Assembly (NCBI GenBank): GCA_023250155.1
Contig: JAHFBG010000009.1
Coordinates: 1 to 64,000, forward strand
Direction of reading: 5' to 3'
DNA: 64,000 nt
Origin: Candidatus Melainabacteria bacterium
GTDB lineage: Bacteria > Cyanobacteriota > Vampirovibrionia > 2-02-FULL-35-15
This document shows positions 7,108-17,222 of this stretch, in pieces. Each line of letters starts with the position of its first letter. Positions within the stretch are counted from its first letter, which is position 1. Below the pieces are notes generated by a model. It saw only the letters and a list, made by a program, of their open reading frames with translations. It did no database searches and was not told where the DNA came from. Both the position numbers and the translations under genes were made by a program.

Positions 7108-9999
7108 TCATAAGCTTGATTTATTTAACACTTTACTTAAATACTGCCCTGTATAAGACTTGGCACATTTTGCTATATCTTCTGGCATGCCTTCACAAAG
7201 CACTTCTCCACCTTCATCCCCACCTTCTGGTCCAAGATCAATTATCCAATCTGCTTGTTTTATTACATCTAAATTATGTTCTATTACTACTACGGTGTTT
7301 CCACTATCTACAAGCCTATTTAAAACAGACAATAAATGTTCTACATCATACCAGTGAAGACCTACTGTAGGCTCATCCAGCATATAAATTGTTTTTCCAG
7401 TACTACGTCGTGATAACTGTTCAGCTAGTTTTACCCTTTGAGCTTCTCCTCCAGATAGAGTCGTAGCAGGCTGACCAAGTTTTATATAACCAAGTCCTAC
7501 ATCACATAATGTTTGTAGTTTTGTTTTTGCTTTTGGTATTGAATCAAAGAACATAGATGCCTCATCTACCGTCATGTTTAAAACATCACTAATTGAAGCT
7601 CCTTTAAACTTTACTTCAACTGTTTCTCTGTTATACCTAGCTCCTTTACACACATCACATGTCACAAAAACTGAAGGTAAAAAACTCATCTCAATTTCAT
7701 TTAAGCCTTCACCTCTACAAGCCTCACAGCGTCCACCTTTTACATTGAATGAAAATCTACCGGGCTGATAGCCACGTGCTTTTGCTTCATTTGTCATAGA
7801 AAATATTTCTCTTATTACATCAAATAAACCTATATAAGTAGCGGGATTACTACGCGGGGTTCTGCCTATTGGGCTTTGGTCTATGACTATTACTTTATCT
7901 ATATTCTCAGTTCCTAATACTTCATCAATTAGATTTGGCTTTGGTATTGAACCATAAACCTTATGTTGTAAGTGTTGAAATAGTAAATCATTGACTAAAC
8001 TAGATTTTCCAGAACCACTTACTCCCGTGACACAAACAAATCTACCAAGAGGAACTTTAACATCAATATTTTTTAAGTTGTTTAGTTTTGCGCCAATCAA
8101 CTCTAAGTACTTTTCATTTCCTTCTCTTCTATGTTTTGGAACAGGAATTTGCCTTTTACCACTAAGATATTCACCTGTAATAGATTTGGGCGTTGAAATT
8201 ATTTCTTGTAATGTACCACATGCGACTACATCTCCACCATGCAAGCCAGCTTTTGGACCAATGTCAATTATCCAATCACTCTCTTTAATGGTATCTTCAT
8301 CATGTTCTACTACAAGCAATGTATTTCCAAGGTCTCTCAATTTCTTTAATGTACTTAGTAGTCTTGCATTGTCTCTTTGATGTAATCCAATAGTAGGCTC
8401 ATCTAAGACATAAAGCACACCGGATAAACCCGAGCCTATTTGAGTAGCCAGTCTTATTCTTTGGGCTTCACCACCAGATAGTGTATTTGCTGCTCTATCA
8501 AGAGAGAGATAGTCTAAACCAACATCAATTAAAAACTTTAGTATTGCTTTTATTTCAATTAAAAGTTGATGAGCTATCGTCTTTTCTTTTTCAGACAAAA
8601 CATTTGACAAGTCAAGAAAAAGATTCATTGCTTGTTTTGTAGATAAAGCACATAGCTTAGATATTGAAAAATCATTTACAGTAACTGATAAAATCTCAGG
8701 TTTCAATCTTTCTCCATTACATGAGGTACATGGAGTCTTAGTCATATAATTTTCTAAATCTTCCTTCTGTTTTTCAGATTCTGTTTCTTCATATCTTCGT
8801 TTAAGCTGATTTAATACACCTTCAAAGTGATTTTTATAAGACCAGACCTCATCTCCATCCCATGAATCTACTTTAAATTTTATTTCATCCTCACCACTAC
8901 CATAGAGAATTACTTCTTGAATTTTTTTTGGTAGTTCTTTCCATGGAAGATTTAAAGCAAATTTATAATGCTTAGCAAGAGATTCAAAAAGCTGTTTGTA
9001 ATAAGGATTGTTAGTTTTTGCCCATGGTAAGACAGCTCCATCATTTAGTGATTTTTTTTGATCAGGAATGACTAAATCCTGATCAAATTCAGCCTTATGA
9101 CCAAGTCCATGACAAGCTGGACATGCTCCATAAGGACTATTAAAACTAAATGCCCTGGGCGACAATTCAGATATCGAACCATGACCAAAAGGACAAGCTA
9201 GTTTTTCACTGAAGACCAAATCACTTTTTTCATCCAAGTTTTCAACAATTGCAATACCATCTCCACGTTTTAATGCAAGAGAAATACTATCTGCAATTCT
9301 TGATTTAGATTTTTTATTGACTACAACTCTATCTACTACTAGCTCAATATTATGCTTTAAAGTCTTCTCAAGCTTAATATCTTCCTCAAGAAGATATGTT
9401 TTATTGTTTATTCTAACCCTTGCAAATCCTTCGTTTAATAAAGCACGTAATAATGCTTGATGTTCACCTTTTTTACCTTGAATTAAAGGGGCTAAAATAT
9501 GTGCTTTTGTACCTTCATTTAGAGATAGAATCTGATCTATGATTTGATCTATTGACTGTGTTTTTATTTTTTCACCACAAACATGACAATGAGGAATGCC
9601 TATACGTGCATATAAAAGTCTCAAATAATCATAGACCTCAGTAACAGTTGCTACTGTAGATCTTGGGTTATGGCTAGTAGATTTTTGATCTATAGAAATT
9701 GCAGGACTTAACCCTTCAATAGATTCAACATCAGGCTTATCCAATTGTCCTAAAAACTGCCTTGCATATGAAGATAAACTCTCTATGTATCTTCTTTGTC
9801 CTTCAGCAAAAACTGTATCAAATGCAAAGGAACTTTTACCTGAACCACTAACACCAGTAACTGCTACAAGCTTATTTTTTGGAATGTCAACATCTATGTT
9901 TTTTAAGTTATGTTGTCTTGCACCTCTTACTTTTATGTAAGAAGCATTTGTATCAAACATTTTGCCTGTTAGTTTTTCTATTACTTTCTCTGTTGACAT
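7108..9999 (-). CDS. uvrA: excinuclease ABC subunit A
   Basis: This is the damage-recognition ATPase of nucleotide excision repair, acting with UvrB in the cytoplasm. Two ABC modules are complete, each with a Walker A (GVSGSGKSSFAFDT near residue 50 and GVSGSGKSSLVNDL in the second half) and a signature LSGGEAQR. Zinc-binding cysteine pairs occur as CHVCGEKI, CPACHGLG and CEACRGEG...CDVCKGAR. The length of 963 aa is normal. It is transcribed divergently from the lytic transglycosylase across a 50-bp gap; I see no SOS-box-like sequence there. Confidence 0.97.
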   Translation of the reverse strand: MSTEKVIEKLTGKMFDTNASYIKVRGARQHNLKNIDVDIPKNKLVAVTGVSGSGKSSFAFDTVFAEGQRRYIESLSSYARQFLGQLDKPDVESIEGLSPAISIDQKSTSHNPRSTVATVTEVYDYLRLLYARIGIPHCHVCGEKIKTQSIDQIIDQILSLNEGTKAHILAPLIQGKKGEHQALLRALLNEGFARVRINNKTYLLEEDIKLEKTLKHNIELVVDRVVVNKKSKSRIADSISLALKRGDGIAIVENLDEKSDLVFSEKLACPFGHGSISELSPRAFSFNSPYGACPACHGLGHKAEFDQDLVIPDQKKSLNDGAVLPWAKTNNPYYKQLFESLAKHYKFALNLPWKELPKKIQEVILYGSGEDEIKFKVDSWDGDEVWSYKNHFEGVLNQLKRRYEETESEKQKEDLENYMTKTPCTSCNGERLKPEILSVTVNDFSISKLCALSTKQAMNLFLDLSNVLSEKEKTIAHQLLIEIKAILKFLIDVGLDYLSLDRAANTLSGGEAQRIRLATQIGSGLSGVLYVLDEPTIGLHQRDNARLLSTLKKLRDLGNTLLVVEHDEDTIKESDWIIDIGPKAGLHGGDVVACGTLQEIISTPKSITGEYLSGKRQIPVPKHRREGNEKYLELIGAKLNNLKNIDVKVPLGRFVCVTGVSGSGKSSLVNDLLFQHLQHKVYGSIPKPNLIDEVLGTENIDKVIVIDQSPIGRTPRSNPATYIGLFDVIREIFSMTNEAKARGYQPGRFSFNVKGGRCEACRGEGLNEIEMSFLPSVFVTCDVCKGARYNRETVEVKFKGASISDVLNMTVDEASMFFDSIPKAKTKLQTLCDVGLGYIKLGQPATTLSGGEAQRVKLAEQLSRRSTGKTIYMLDEPTVGLHWYDVEHLLSVLNRLVDSGNTVVVIEHNLDVIKQADWIIDLGPEGGDEGGEVLCEGMPEDIAKCAKSYTGQYLSKVLNKSSL

Positions 10000-10049
10000 A
10001 GGTTTTATCCTATAATTAAATCATAAACTTGTAAGCTTTATTAAAATCA

Positions 10050-12182
10050 ATGACTAGAAAATCTACATTCATAGCAATCTTTTTAATCGTAACAATTGTT
10101 TTATTTTTTTATTTAAAAACAGACTCTACAGAAATAATTCCACAAGAAGATCCTGCATCTCAAGAAAAGCTTAATAATGCTATTACTATTAGCAAATTAA
10201 ATATTGATGAAGGTATTAGTACTCTTAATAAACTAAGCAATTTATCTGATTATACTGAATACAAAAAAAAATATGTTCTTGCAAAGTTATATGAGAAAAA
10301 GAATGATATTTCTCAAGCTTTATCGATTTTAAAAACTATCGCTGATATAAACTATCCCCTTAAAGAACGTGTACTATTTCGTTGTGCAGAACTAAATACA
10401 ATACAAGGAAATGACAATACTGCAATTAAAACATTTAATGACTTAATTCACCAATTCCCAAATTCAAAATCAATTCCTCAAGCACAATATTACTTGGCAC
10501 AAGCACAATTAAGAGTAAGGCTAGTTGAGCAAGCAATAAACACCTTAACTTCTTTAAGAAAAAGCTATCCAAAAACCCAATACGGAATTGCTACCAGTTA
10601 TTACTTAGGTGAGATTGCCTACAATAAAGGTAATTACAATGAAGCTTTAGGTTTTTGGAGAGCATACTTAAAACAAAGTCCTGATGGTCGTTTTGCTAGT
10701 GAAATTGCTGGTTTTCTTTCAGACAAAACAAAATTCCAACTAAAACCTCTTGATTATTCTTTATTGGGAGATGTTTTTTTTCATAAGAAAGATTATCAAA
10801 ATGCAGGAAAATATTATCGATTTGAAAACAATATAAAAAAATACTATCAGTTAGGTTACTCATTATTTAGAACCAATCAAAAACCAGAAGCAATAAGCTA
10901 CCTAAAACAATATGCCTATCACTTTCCAAAAGCAAAAAACGTGCGTTGGGCTTTATATTATGCAGCACTTTGTACTCCTTCTTATAGCCGTAAGTTATTC
11001 TGGTCTACAGTTTCTAAGGATATTCCAAGTCTTTCTTATTACAGCAAATATAAAGAAGCATTACTTGAGCCTAGCTTTATATTAAAAGAACATAAGCTAA
11101 AAGATTTTATGAAACATTATCCAAGCAGTGATTTTTTGCTTGATGCTGTTTGGGAAATAATGTGGCAAAAAATCAAAGACAGAAACTACAATTCTGCAAG
11201 AGAAGTTGGTGCTAAATATTTTGAACTTACAAAGAATACAGATCAATCAAGATTTGAAACCCGCGGAAAAATTGGTTTTTGGCTAGGAAAAATAGCAGAG
11301 TTTAAAGATGATATAGATGTAGCAAAAAGTTACTATACATCAACTCAAAATATCATTGTTGATAATTATTATTCTCTACGTTCAGCAAATCGATTATTAG
11401 AGTTAAACGAGCAAAGTGAAGATCCTAGATGGAATTTGCAATACAATGGAAACTCTTTTAAGAATTTTATTTGGTCAATACCTGGCATTGTAAAGTCTGA
11501 CACCATAAAAAGACACTATGGAACAGTTATCTCTGAGCTAATAAAACTCCAACAATATGATGAAGCTATGGATTTGATTGGAAAAAACAAGTCTCCATCA
11601 AAACAAGTTACTGCATGGCTTAAGGCACTCAATACAGAATATGAAAATTCAATCAATATCTCATCATCACTAATTAACAATTACGGTGGAAATTTAAAAA
11701 GACCTATCTGGAAGTTAGCTTATCCTATTCATTTCTGGCAATTTATATTTAACAGTTCTAAAAAATATTCAAATTTAGATCCATTTTTGGTTTGTGGATT
11801 AATTAGACAAGAATCTAAATTTGATCAAAATGCTTTATCCACCTCAAATGCCCGTGGACTAATGCAATTTATACCTGAAACAGCAAGATCTGTGGCTAGG
11901 GAAATTGGTATTAAAGATTTTTCACAAAACGATTTATATAATCCCGAGATTAACATTGCTTTAGGTACACATTACATAAATAGTCTTATTAATGAGCTAA
12001 AAGACCCCTTATATGCAGTTGGTAGCTATAATGCTGGCCCACAAGCCATGAAAAGATGGATTAAGACTATAAGTACTACTGATAATGATTTGTTTTTAGA
12101 ACAGATACCCTATGATGAAACCAGAAACTATATAAAAAAGGTTTTTGCTAACTACTGGACCTATATAAATCTTTATAAATGA
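10050..12182 (+). CDS. slt: soluble lytic murein transglycosylase with TPR domain
   Basis: The protein cleaves peptidoglycan glycan strands with formation of 1,6-anhydro-muropeptides. An N-terminal hydrophobic anchor or signal (residues 5-22, FIAIFLIVTIVLFFYLK) sends it to the periplasm. About 500 residues of TPR-like helical repeats follow. The SLT domain is C-terminal, with catalytic E588 in LIRQESKFDQNA, then the family motifs ARGLMQFIPETA and AVGSYNAGPQAMKRW. The length of 710 aa is close to that of proteobacterial Slt70 proteins. The start is only 50 bp from divergent uvrA. Confidence 0.92.
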   Translation: MTRKSTFIAIFLIVTIVLFFYLKTDSTEIIPQEDPASQEKLNNAITISKLNIDEGISTLNKLSNLSDYTEYKKKYVLAKLYEKKNDISQALSILKTIADINYPLKERVLFRCAELNTIQGNDNTAIKTFNDLIHQFPNSKSIPQAQYYLAQAQLRVRLVEQAINTLTSLRKSYPKTQYGIATSYYLGEIAYNKGNYNEALGFWRAYLKQSPDGRFASEIAGFLSDKTKFQLKPLDYSLLGDVFFHKKDYQNAGKYYRFENNIKKYYQLGYSLFRTNQKPEAISYLKQYAYHFPKAKNVRWALYYAALCTPSYSRKLFWSTVSKDIPSLSYYSKYKEALLEPSFILKEHKLKDFMKHYPSSDFLLDAVWEIMWQKIKDRNYNSAREVGAKYFELTKNTDQSRFETRGKIGFWLGKIAEFKDDIDVAKSYYTSTQNIIVDNYYSLRSANRLLELNEQSEDPRWNLQYNGNSFKNFIWSIPGIVKSDTIKRHYGTVISELIKLQQYDEAMDLIGKNKSPSKQVTAWLKALNTEYENSINISSSLINNYGGNLKRPIWKLAYPIHFWQFIFNSSKKYSNLDPFLVCGLIRQESKFDQNALSTSNARGLMQFIPETARSVAREIGIKDFSQNDLYNPEINIALGTHYINSLINELKDPLYAVGSYNAGPQAMKRWIKTISTTDNDLFLEQIPYDETRNYIKKVFANYWTYINLYK

Positions 12183-12278
12183 AATATAAATATTTTATTA
12201 AAGTAACATGAATTATTATTTATTTCTTAAAATTTATGAAATACATAAATAATTGGAGTACTTTATTTATCATATAGT

Positions 12279-12299
12279 TTTGACCTTTGACCACAGACC
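12279..12299. repeat. heptanucleotide repeat (TTTGACC)
   Basis: Three in-register 7-mers: TTTGACC, TTTGACC, ACAGACC. They lie in the 155-bp gap between the transglycosylase gene and a small hypothetical gene. This is another member of the 7-nt-period class scattered through the window. Confidence 0.5.
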
Positions 12300-12337
12300 T
12301 AAAAACAATTCAATGAAGAAAATGGAGAATTAAATAA

Positions 12338-12688
12338 ATGGCACTAATCATGGAAACAAAAACATTAGATACAAACAATAAAACAATTATTACTTCTGAA
12401 CTTAATATTGAGCAATTAATTGAATCTGCTCTTAATCCTGATGGAACTATATCTGAGTACAGAGATGAATTAATCAAACGTGGTAACGATAATGTTCACA
12501 TAAGAATACTTATTAAAAAAACATGCAAAGCATCACTAGCCAACTTAGAAACTTATTTAAGTCACATGAAGTCAGATACTCATAATGAAATATCAAAATC
12601 CATTAAGAGCAAGTTTTTAAATCTCGTAAGTATCTTAGATAAATTGCAATTAGAATGGCAAAAATATGATCTTGGCTTGAAAAGATAA
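12338..12688 (+). CDS. hypothetical protein, 116 aa
   Basis: I do not recognise it. It is small, hydrophilic and largely helical, with an isoleucine/serine-rich start and a C-terminal amphipathic stretch (KSIKSKFLNLVSILDKLQLEWQ). There is no signal peptide. A GGAG about 10 bases before ATG 12338 supports the start; a second ATG lies four codons in. It is tail to tail with the Hsp33 gene, with a 2-bp gap between the two stop codons. Confidence 0.6.
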   Translation: MALIMETKTLDTNNKTIITSELNIEQLIESALNPDGTISEYRDELIKRGNDNVHIRILIKKTCKASLANLETYLSHMKSDTHNEISKSIKSKFLNLVSILDKLQLEWQKYDLGLKR

Positions 12689-12690
12689 GA

Positions 12691-13611
12691 TTATTTCTTA
12701 AGCAGTGCTTCTAAATTTTCCTTGCTTACAATATAAACACCATTACAGAAATGACATCTACCTTCTGCAAAGCCTATCTTATCTATTATTTTTTCAATCT
12801 CATCTTTTCCAATCGAAGCTAAAGCACTTTCAAACCTATTTTGGCTACAACCACAGTAAAAACATAATCCTTCAAACTCAGTTAAAAATCTCACTTCCAA
12901 ATCACCAAATGACTTCAGTATGATTTGTTCCAGACTTAATGAAGATCTAAGCAAAATCGAAAATGGATCTAATTTTGAAACTCTTTCTTCAAGCTTACTT
13001 ATATCTTCTTCACTTGCTTCAGGAAGAGTTTGGATTAATATTCCTCCTGCATGTAAAACCTTTCCACTATCAGGTTCTAAATATACTCCGCAAGATAAAA
13101 ATGAAGGGATTTGTTCTGATTTTGCCAAGTAGTTGACAACATCTTTAGCAATTTCACCAGAAACCAATTCAACCGAACTTTGGTATGGTAATCCTTTATC
13201 GTTGTCATAACTTACATGTATATAGCCTGTTTTTCCAACAGCTTTATCAATGTCTACATACCCTTTTGCATCAAAACATTCAATACTAGAATTTCCAACA
13301 TAACCACGCACAGTACCTTCAGTACTTGAATCTACAACGATAGTACCTAGCGGGCCTTCACCCTTTAGTTTCAAAGTTAAATGTCCCTTTGATTTTCTCA
13401 AAGTGTTGCATAATAATATTCCACAAGCAAAACTTCTTCCTAAAGCAACAGTAGCTGTATGTGAAAGATTATGTCTTTGCCTAGCTTCTTCTGTTAAATT
13501 ACTTGTTGAAATAGCAATAGCTCGAAATGTGCCATTTTTTGTTATTGCTTTAACTAAATAATCGCTTTCTGGCATAGTTTTAGAGTGATAAAAAGGTACT
13601 AAAGTTATCAC
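12691..13611 (-). CDS. hslO: 33 kDa redox-regulated chaperonin Hsp33
   Basis: Hsp33 is a cytoplasmic holdase activated by oxidation when its zinc-binding cysteines form disulfides. The zinc centre is intact at the C-terminus: CGCSQ (CxC) followed about 30 residues later by CHFC (CxxC). The core motif GILIQTLPEASEEDI and the NLTEEARQRHNLSHTATVALGR segment match the family. ATG 13575 (MPESDYLVKAITKNGTFRA) fits family N-termini better than 13611. The length of 294-306 aa is normal. Confidence 0.95.
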   Translation of the reverse strand: MITLVPFYHSKTMPESDYLVKAITKNGTFRAIAISTSNLTEEARQRHNLSHTATVALGRSFACGILLCNTLRKSKGHLTLKLKGEGPLGTIVVDSSTEGTVRGYVGNSSIECFDAKGYVDIDKAVGKTGYIHVSYDNDKGLPYQSSVELVSGEIAKDVVNYLAKSEQIPSFLSCGVYLEPDSGKVLHAGGILIQTLPEASEEDISKLEERVSKLDPFSILLRSSLSLEQIILKSFGDLEVRFLTEFEGLCFYCGCSQNRFESALASIGKDEIEKIIDKIGFAEGRCHFCNGVYIVSKENLEALLKK

Positions 13612-13731
13612 TTTACCATTGAATATTAGTTTTTTTTATATGATTTTGCCAATACGTTATGTCTTACAAATATTAGAAACAAGAATTGAGTATAATATTT
13701 TATTGTATGTTATCAAACAATGAAGACTTTT

Positions 13732-13803
13732 GCGGAAGTAGTTCAGTGGTAGAATGTCTCCTTGCCAAGGAGAAGGTCGCGGGTTCGAGCCCCGTCTTCC
13801 GCT
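13732..13803 (+). tRNA. tRNA-Gly (anticodon GCC)
   Basis: A complete cloverleaf: acceptor GCGGAAG pairs with CTTCCGC, with discriminator T (U). The D-arm is AGTTCAGTGGTAGA, the anticodon stem-loop is CTCCTTGCCAAGGAG with anticodon GCC, and the T-arm contains GGTTCGAGCC. CCA is not encoded, unlike in the tRNA-Asp gene. A TATAAT lies at 13691-13696, a plausible -10 box; no good -35 box is visible at normal spacing. Confidence 0.97.
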
Positions 13804-13864
13804 TTTGTTTTTATATAGCTCAAGACAAGCTTGAGCTTCCTTTGATCACATCTCACATTTGATC

Positions 13865-13898
13865 GGATTTGCTGGATAAACCAGACAAATCCTATAAT
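13865..13898 (+). promoter_or_regulatory. icd promoter candidate overlapped by an inverted repeat
   Basis: TATAAT at 13893-13898 has TTGCTG at 13869-13874, 18 bp upstream. Most of the spacer is an inverted repeat: GGATTTG+CTGG (13865-13875), loop ATAAA, then CCAG, one bulged A, and CAAATCC (13881-13892), ending exactly at the -10 box. A repressor binding here would block the promoter. Alternatively the hairpin could end transcription from the tRNA-Gly gene, but no T-run follows. Confidence 0.45.
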
Positions 13899-13950
13899 CG
13901 CAATTCATAATATAAATAAGCTTTATATTTAAAAGAAAGGCATCAATAAA

Positions 13951-15186
13951 ATGTCAATTGAAACAAAAGATAAAATTACTGAAGCTTCAAAAATTACTTT
14001 TAAAGATGGGAAAATGATTGTTCCAAATAAAGTGGCTATTCCATTTATAGAAGGAGATGGTACTGGACCCGATATATGGAAAGCTACAAAAAAAGTACTT
14101 GAAGCTGCAATTAAAAAAACTTATAAAAATGAAAAAGAAATTTTATGGGTAGAGGTTTTAGCTGGTCAAAAAGCATTTGATGAAAAGAAAGATTGGCTAC
14201 CTAAAGATACACTAGATACAATTCGTGAGTTTAAGGTAGCTATTAAAGGTCCTTTGACCACACCAATTGGTGGTGGGATTAGAAGCTTAAATGTAGCATT
14301 AAGACAAATATTTGATCTTTATGCTTGTATTCGTCCTATTAAATATTTTAATGGTATTCCTTCTCCTGTACGAAATCCTGAAAAAGTTAATCTTACAATT
14401 TTTAGAGAAAATACAGAAGATGTATATAGTGGAATTGAGTTCAAATCAAATTCTGATGAAGCCAAGAAACTTATAGACTTTTTAAAGTCACTAGGACACA
14501 CTGTTAGGGCAGGTTCTGGAGTAGGTATTAAGCCTATGTCTGAACTTGGAAGTAAACGACTAGTTAGAAAAGCAATTGAATATGCTATTCAAAACAAAAA
14601 GCCATTAGTAACATTGGTTCATAAGGGAAATATTATGAAGTTTACTGAAGGTGCATTTTGTGAATGGGGATATGCTGTTGCAAAATCTGAGTTTAGAGCA
14701 CAGATAGCAACTGAAGAAGAAACCAATATTAACCCTGCTTTAGGCTCAGAAAAAGTTCTTATAAACGATAGAATTGCAGACAGTATGTTTCAACAATTAC
14801 TCACAAGACCAGATCAATACTCGGTTTTAGCTACACCAAATTTAAACGGTGACTATTTGTCTGATGCCTGCGCTGCCCAAGTAGGCGGGCTAGGTATTGC
14901 ACCAGGAGCAAATATTGGTGATGAAATTGCTATCTTTGAAGCCACTCATGGAACTGCTCCAAAATATGCAAACCAAGATAAAGTGAATCCAGGATCATTG
15001 ATTCTTTCTGGAGTTATGATGTTTGATCACCTTGGTTGGAGTGAAGCTGGAAAGCTCATAGTAGATGCTTTTGCTAAGACTATTACACAAAAAAAAGTTA
15101 CATATGATTTAGAACGATTAATGACTGATGCAACATTAGTTAAAACCAGTGAGTTTGCCGATATAATAATTCAAAATATGAATTAA
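13951..15186 (+). CDS. icd: NADP-dependent isocitrate dehydrogenase
   Basis: This enzyme converts isocitrate to 2-oxoglutarate and CO2 in the TCA cycle, cytoplasmic. Family motifs are clear: [14 protein letters not shown] at the N-terminus, the phosphorylatable/substrate-binding [45 protein letters not shown] and [10 protein letters not shown] near the nucleotide site. The length of 411 aa matches homodimeric bacterial Icd. An AAAGAAAGG upstream serves as ribosome-binding site. It is preceded by tRNA-Gly and a palindromic promoter candidate. Confidence 0.95.
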   Translation: MSIETKDKITEASKITFKDGKMIVPNKVAIPFIEGDGTGPDIWKATKKVLEAAIKKTYKNEKEILWVEVLAGQKAFDEKKDWLPKDTLDTIREFKVAIKGPLTTPIGGGIRSLNVALRQIFDLYACIRPIKYFNGIPSPVRNPEKVNLTIFRENTEDVYSGIEFKSNSDEAKKLIDFLKSLGHTVRAGSGVGIKPMSELGSKRLVRKAIEYAIQNKKPLVTLVHKGNIMKFTEGAFCEWGYAVAKSEFRAQIATEEETNINPALGSEKVLINDRIADSMFQQLLTRPDQYSVLATPNLNGDYLSDACAAQVGGLGIAPGANIGDEIAIFEATHGTAPKYANQDKVNPGSLILSGVMMFDHLGWSEAGKLIVDAFAKTITQKKVTYDLERLMTDATLVKTSEFADIIIQNMN

Positions 15187-15189
15187 TTG

Positions 15190-15471
15190 CTACGCTGGAG
15201 AAATCAATCTTCTGCTACTATCTGCTGCTGCTTTATTCAATTTTGCTTTTTCAGCTGCTTCTTCTTCTGCACTATAGCCATATCTAATTAACATTCTTGC
15301 TACAAATAAGTTTTGCCTGTTTGCATTTGGATCAAAATCTGGATCTCCATTTATACCATTAAAAGCAGCATTTTCTGCTCTTCTTTCCAATCTTTGTCCA
15401 AGACCTGTCATTCCCCATGGACCAGTAGCTCTACTAAACCTATTTAGTCCTAATTGTCCACCATCTATCAT
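15190..15471 (-). CDS. hypothetical protein, 93 aa
   Basis: I do not recognise it. It opens MIDGGQLGLNRFSRATGPWG and continues through an Asn/Asp-rich middle (NGINGDPDFDPNANRQN) into an Ala/Glu-rich helical end. There is no signal peptide or membrane helix. A good ribosome-binding site (GGGAG) precedes the ATG, supporting that it is real. It is tail to tail with icd (3-bp gap), and nuoN lies downstream in the same direction as this gene's upstream neighbour. Confidence 0.6.
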   Translation of the reverse strand: MIDGGQLGLNRFSRATGPWGMTGLGQRLERRAENAAFNGINGDPDFDPNANRQNLFVARMLIRYGYSAEEEAAEKAKLNKAAADSSRRLISPA

Positions 15472-15546
15472 TATTTTGCTCCCATTAGTGTTTTTACCTT
15501 ACATTTAATATGCTAAAGCATCAAGGTTATGGTTTTGTTAACTAAG

Positions 15547-17136
15547 CTATAAATGTTTTATAGAAAGTTGACGCTTAGTTAATAAGGCAGTTAATGAAGG
15601 TGAAGTTTTGTTTTTAGTTAAATAAATTTGATTGTTAGCTAAATATTTTCCCGTCCTATTTGAGACATTTAGTACTTTATTACTAATAATTGTTAATGAA
15701 AATATAGCAATAACTGCCAGTGAAATTGCAAAGTTTAGTTCTAATGACTTTCCAATTGACTCTGGGTTTGAATCCATGTTATTAACTTCATTTGATGGTT
15801 TATCAACTATCATAAGTTTTGCAATATAAGAATAATAATAAACAGATAAAATTGTTGTAAATAAAGCAATTGAACCTAAAGCTATACCAATCGTTCCTGA
15901 TTCAAAGCTTGCTTTTAGCAACATAAACTTAGCAATAAATCCCGAAGGTGGAATGGGCAACCCAGCTAAATTAAATAAACATATTGCAAATGCAAGTGCA
16001 AGCAAAGGTTTTTTCTTAGCTAAACCACTGTAACTACTTATAGAATCTGAATTAGCTTCATTTCCAAAAGCTATTATGCATAAAAATGCACCAAGGTTCA
16101 TAATCGAATAAATAACTAAATAAAAAATACTTGCTGATATTGTGGCTTGCTTGGCTAGTGCTAAACCAATTAAGATATAGCCAACTTGTGCAATTGAAGA
16201 ATATGCCATAAACCTCTTAATAGATGTTTTATTTATCACTTCTCCAAGAGCAACATAATTTCCAACAATCATTGAAAGAATTGAAATCGAAATAATCATT
16301 GGCTGCCATATGTTTGATACATTTCCAAACAAATTAAAAATAATTCTTAAAGTTATAGCAAAAGCTGCAATTTTAGAACCTACGGCTAGAAAGGTAGTAG
16401 TAGGTGTAGGTGCTCCTTCATATACATCAGGCGACCACATATGAAGTGGGGCACTTGCTAATTTGAAGGCTAATCCACCAATAACCATAACGAGTATGAC
16501 AGTAATTATTGAATAGTTTAAATCTCCACTACTCGACAAACTCCAAAGCTTAAATTTGATTTCATCAAATTGTGTAGCTGATGTTAATCCATAAATAAGA
16601 GATAGTCCAAACAAAAAGATACTAGAGGCACTTGCGCTGCTTAATAAGTATTTTATAGAAGCTTCATTACTTCTATTATCATATTTTGAATAACCTACTA
16701 GGAGAATTGAGCTTAGACTTAAGGTTTCTAGCGCAACAAAAAGTGTTATTAGATCATTAGAACCTGAAAGAATCATTACACCTAAAATTGAACTAAGTAA
16801 AATAATAATAAATTCATTTTTGTGAGTGAAGCCTTCTGTGTACTTCATCGAACCTAAAGTAATTAACAGCCCAGTAAATAAAGCAAGAAGTCTAAATAAA
16901 ATACTAAGATTATCTGCAACAAACATTCCATTCAATATTGAAACTGGTGTATTTAAGTGCCATTGGAATTTTATTATGTGTACACAACCAATAAACATTA
17001 TTAAAGAAGAGAAAATCCACACATATTTGTTTAACTTACTAGTGCTAAAGAATATTGCAACAATTAATGCAAAGAAAACTAAAATTTCAGGGTATAAGAT
17101 TAAAAGAATGTCTCTTAGCCAATTCATTGAATTCAT
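15547..17136 (-). CDS. nuoN: NADH-quinone oxidoreductase subunit N
   Basis: This is an antiporter-like proton-pumping subunit of complex I in the inner membrane. There are about 14 hydrophobic segments. The NuoN/antiporter core is recognisable: LVGYSKYDNRSNEASIKYLL, AFKLASAPLHMWSPDVYEGAPTPTT (TM7 region with its lysine and the SPDVYEGAPTP signature) and RFMAYSSIAQVGYILIG. The length of 529 aa is slightly long because of a 40-residue polar tail. No other nuo gene is in the window, so it is separated from the usual nuoA-N operon or lies at its end. Confidence 0.95.
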   Translation of the reverse strand: MNSMNWLRDILLILYPEILVFFALIVAIFFSTSKLNKYVWIFSSLIMFIGCVHIIKFQWHLNTPVSILNGMFVADNLSILFRLLALFTGLLITLGSMKYTEGFTHKNEFIIILLSSILGVMILSGSNDLITLFVALETLSLSSILLVGYSKYDNRSNEASIKYLLSSASASSIFLFGLSLIYGLTSATQFDEIKFKLWSLSSSGDLNYSIITVILVMVIGGLAFKLASAPLHMWSPDVYEGAPTPTTTFLAVGSKIAAFAITLRIIFNLFGNVSNIWQPMIISISILSMIVGNYVALGEVINKTSIKRFMAYSSIAQVGYILIGLALAKQATISASIFYLVIYSIMNLGAFLCIIAFGNEANSDSISSYSGLAKKKPLLALAFAICLFNLAGLPIPPSGFIAKFMLLKASFESGTIGIALGSIALFTTILSVYYYSYIAKLMIVDKPSNEVNNMDSNPESIGKSLELNFAISLAVIAIFSLTIISNKVLNVSNRTGKYLANNQIYLTKNKTSPSLTALLTKRQLSIKHL

Positions 17137-17222
17137 AATTAAAAATTATAGAACTTTTTAGACTTAATACAAATTAAATACGTCTAAAAGTTATAAATTA
17201 GTAGAACCTGAGGTAAAGTTGT

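Noticed and set aside
7991..8380. Antisense frame inside uvrA
   Set aside because: It overlaps the second ATP-binding module of uvrA and has no independent support.
9999..10050. SOS box in the uvrA-slt divergent region
   Set aside because: No palindrome resembling a LexA site of any known type is visible in the 50-bp gap.
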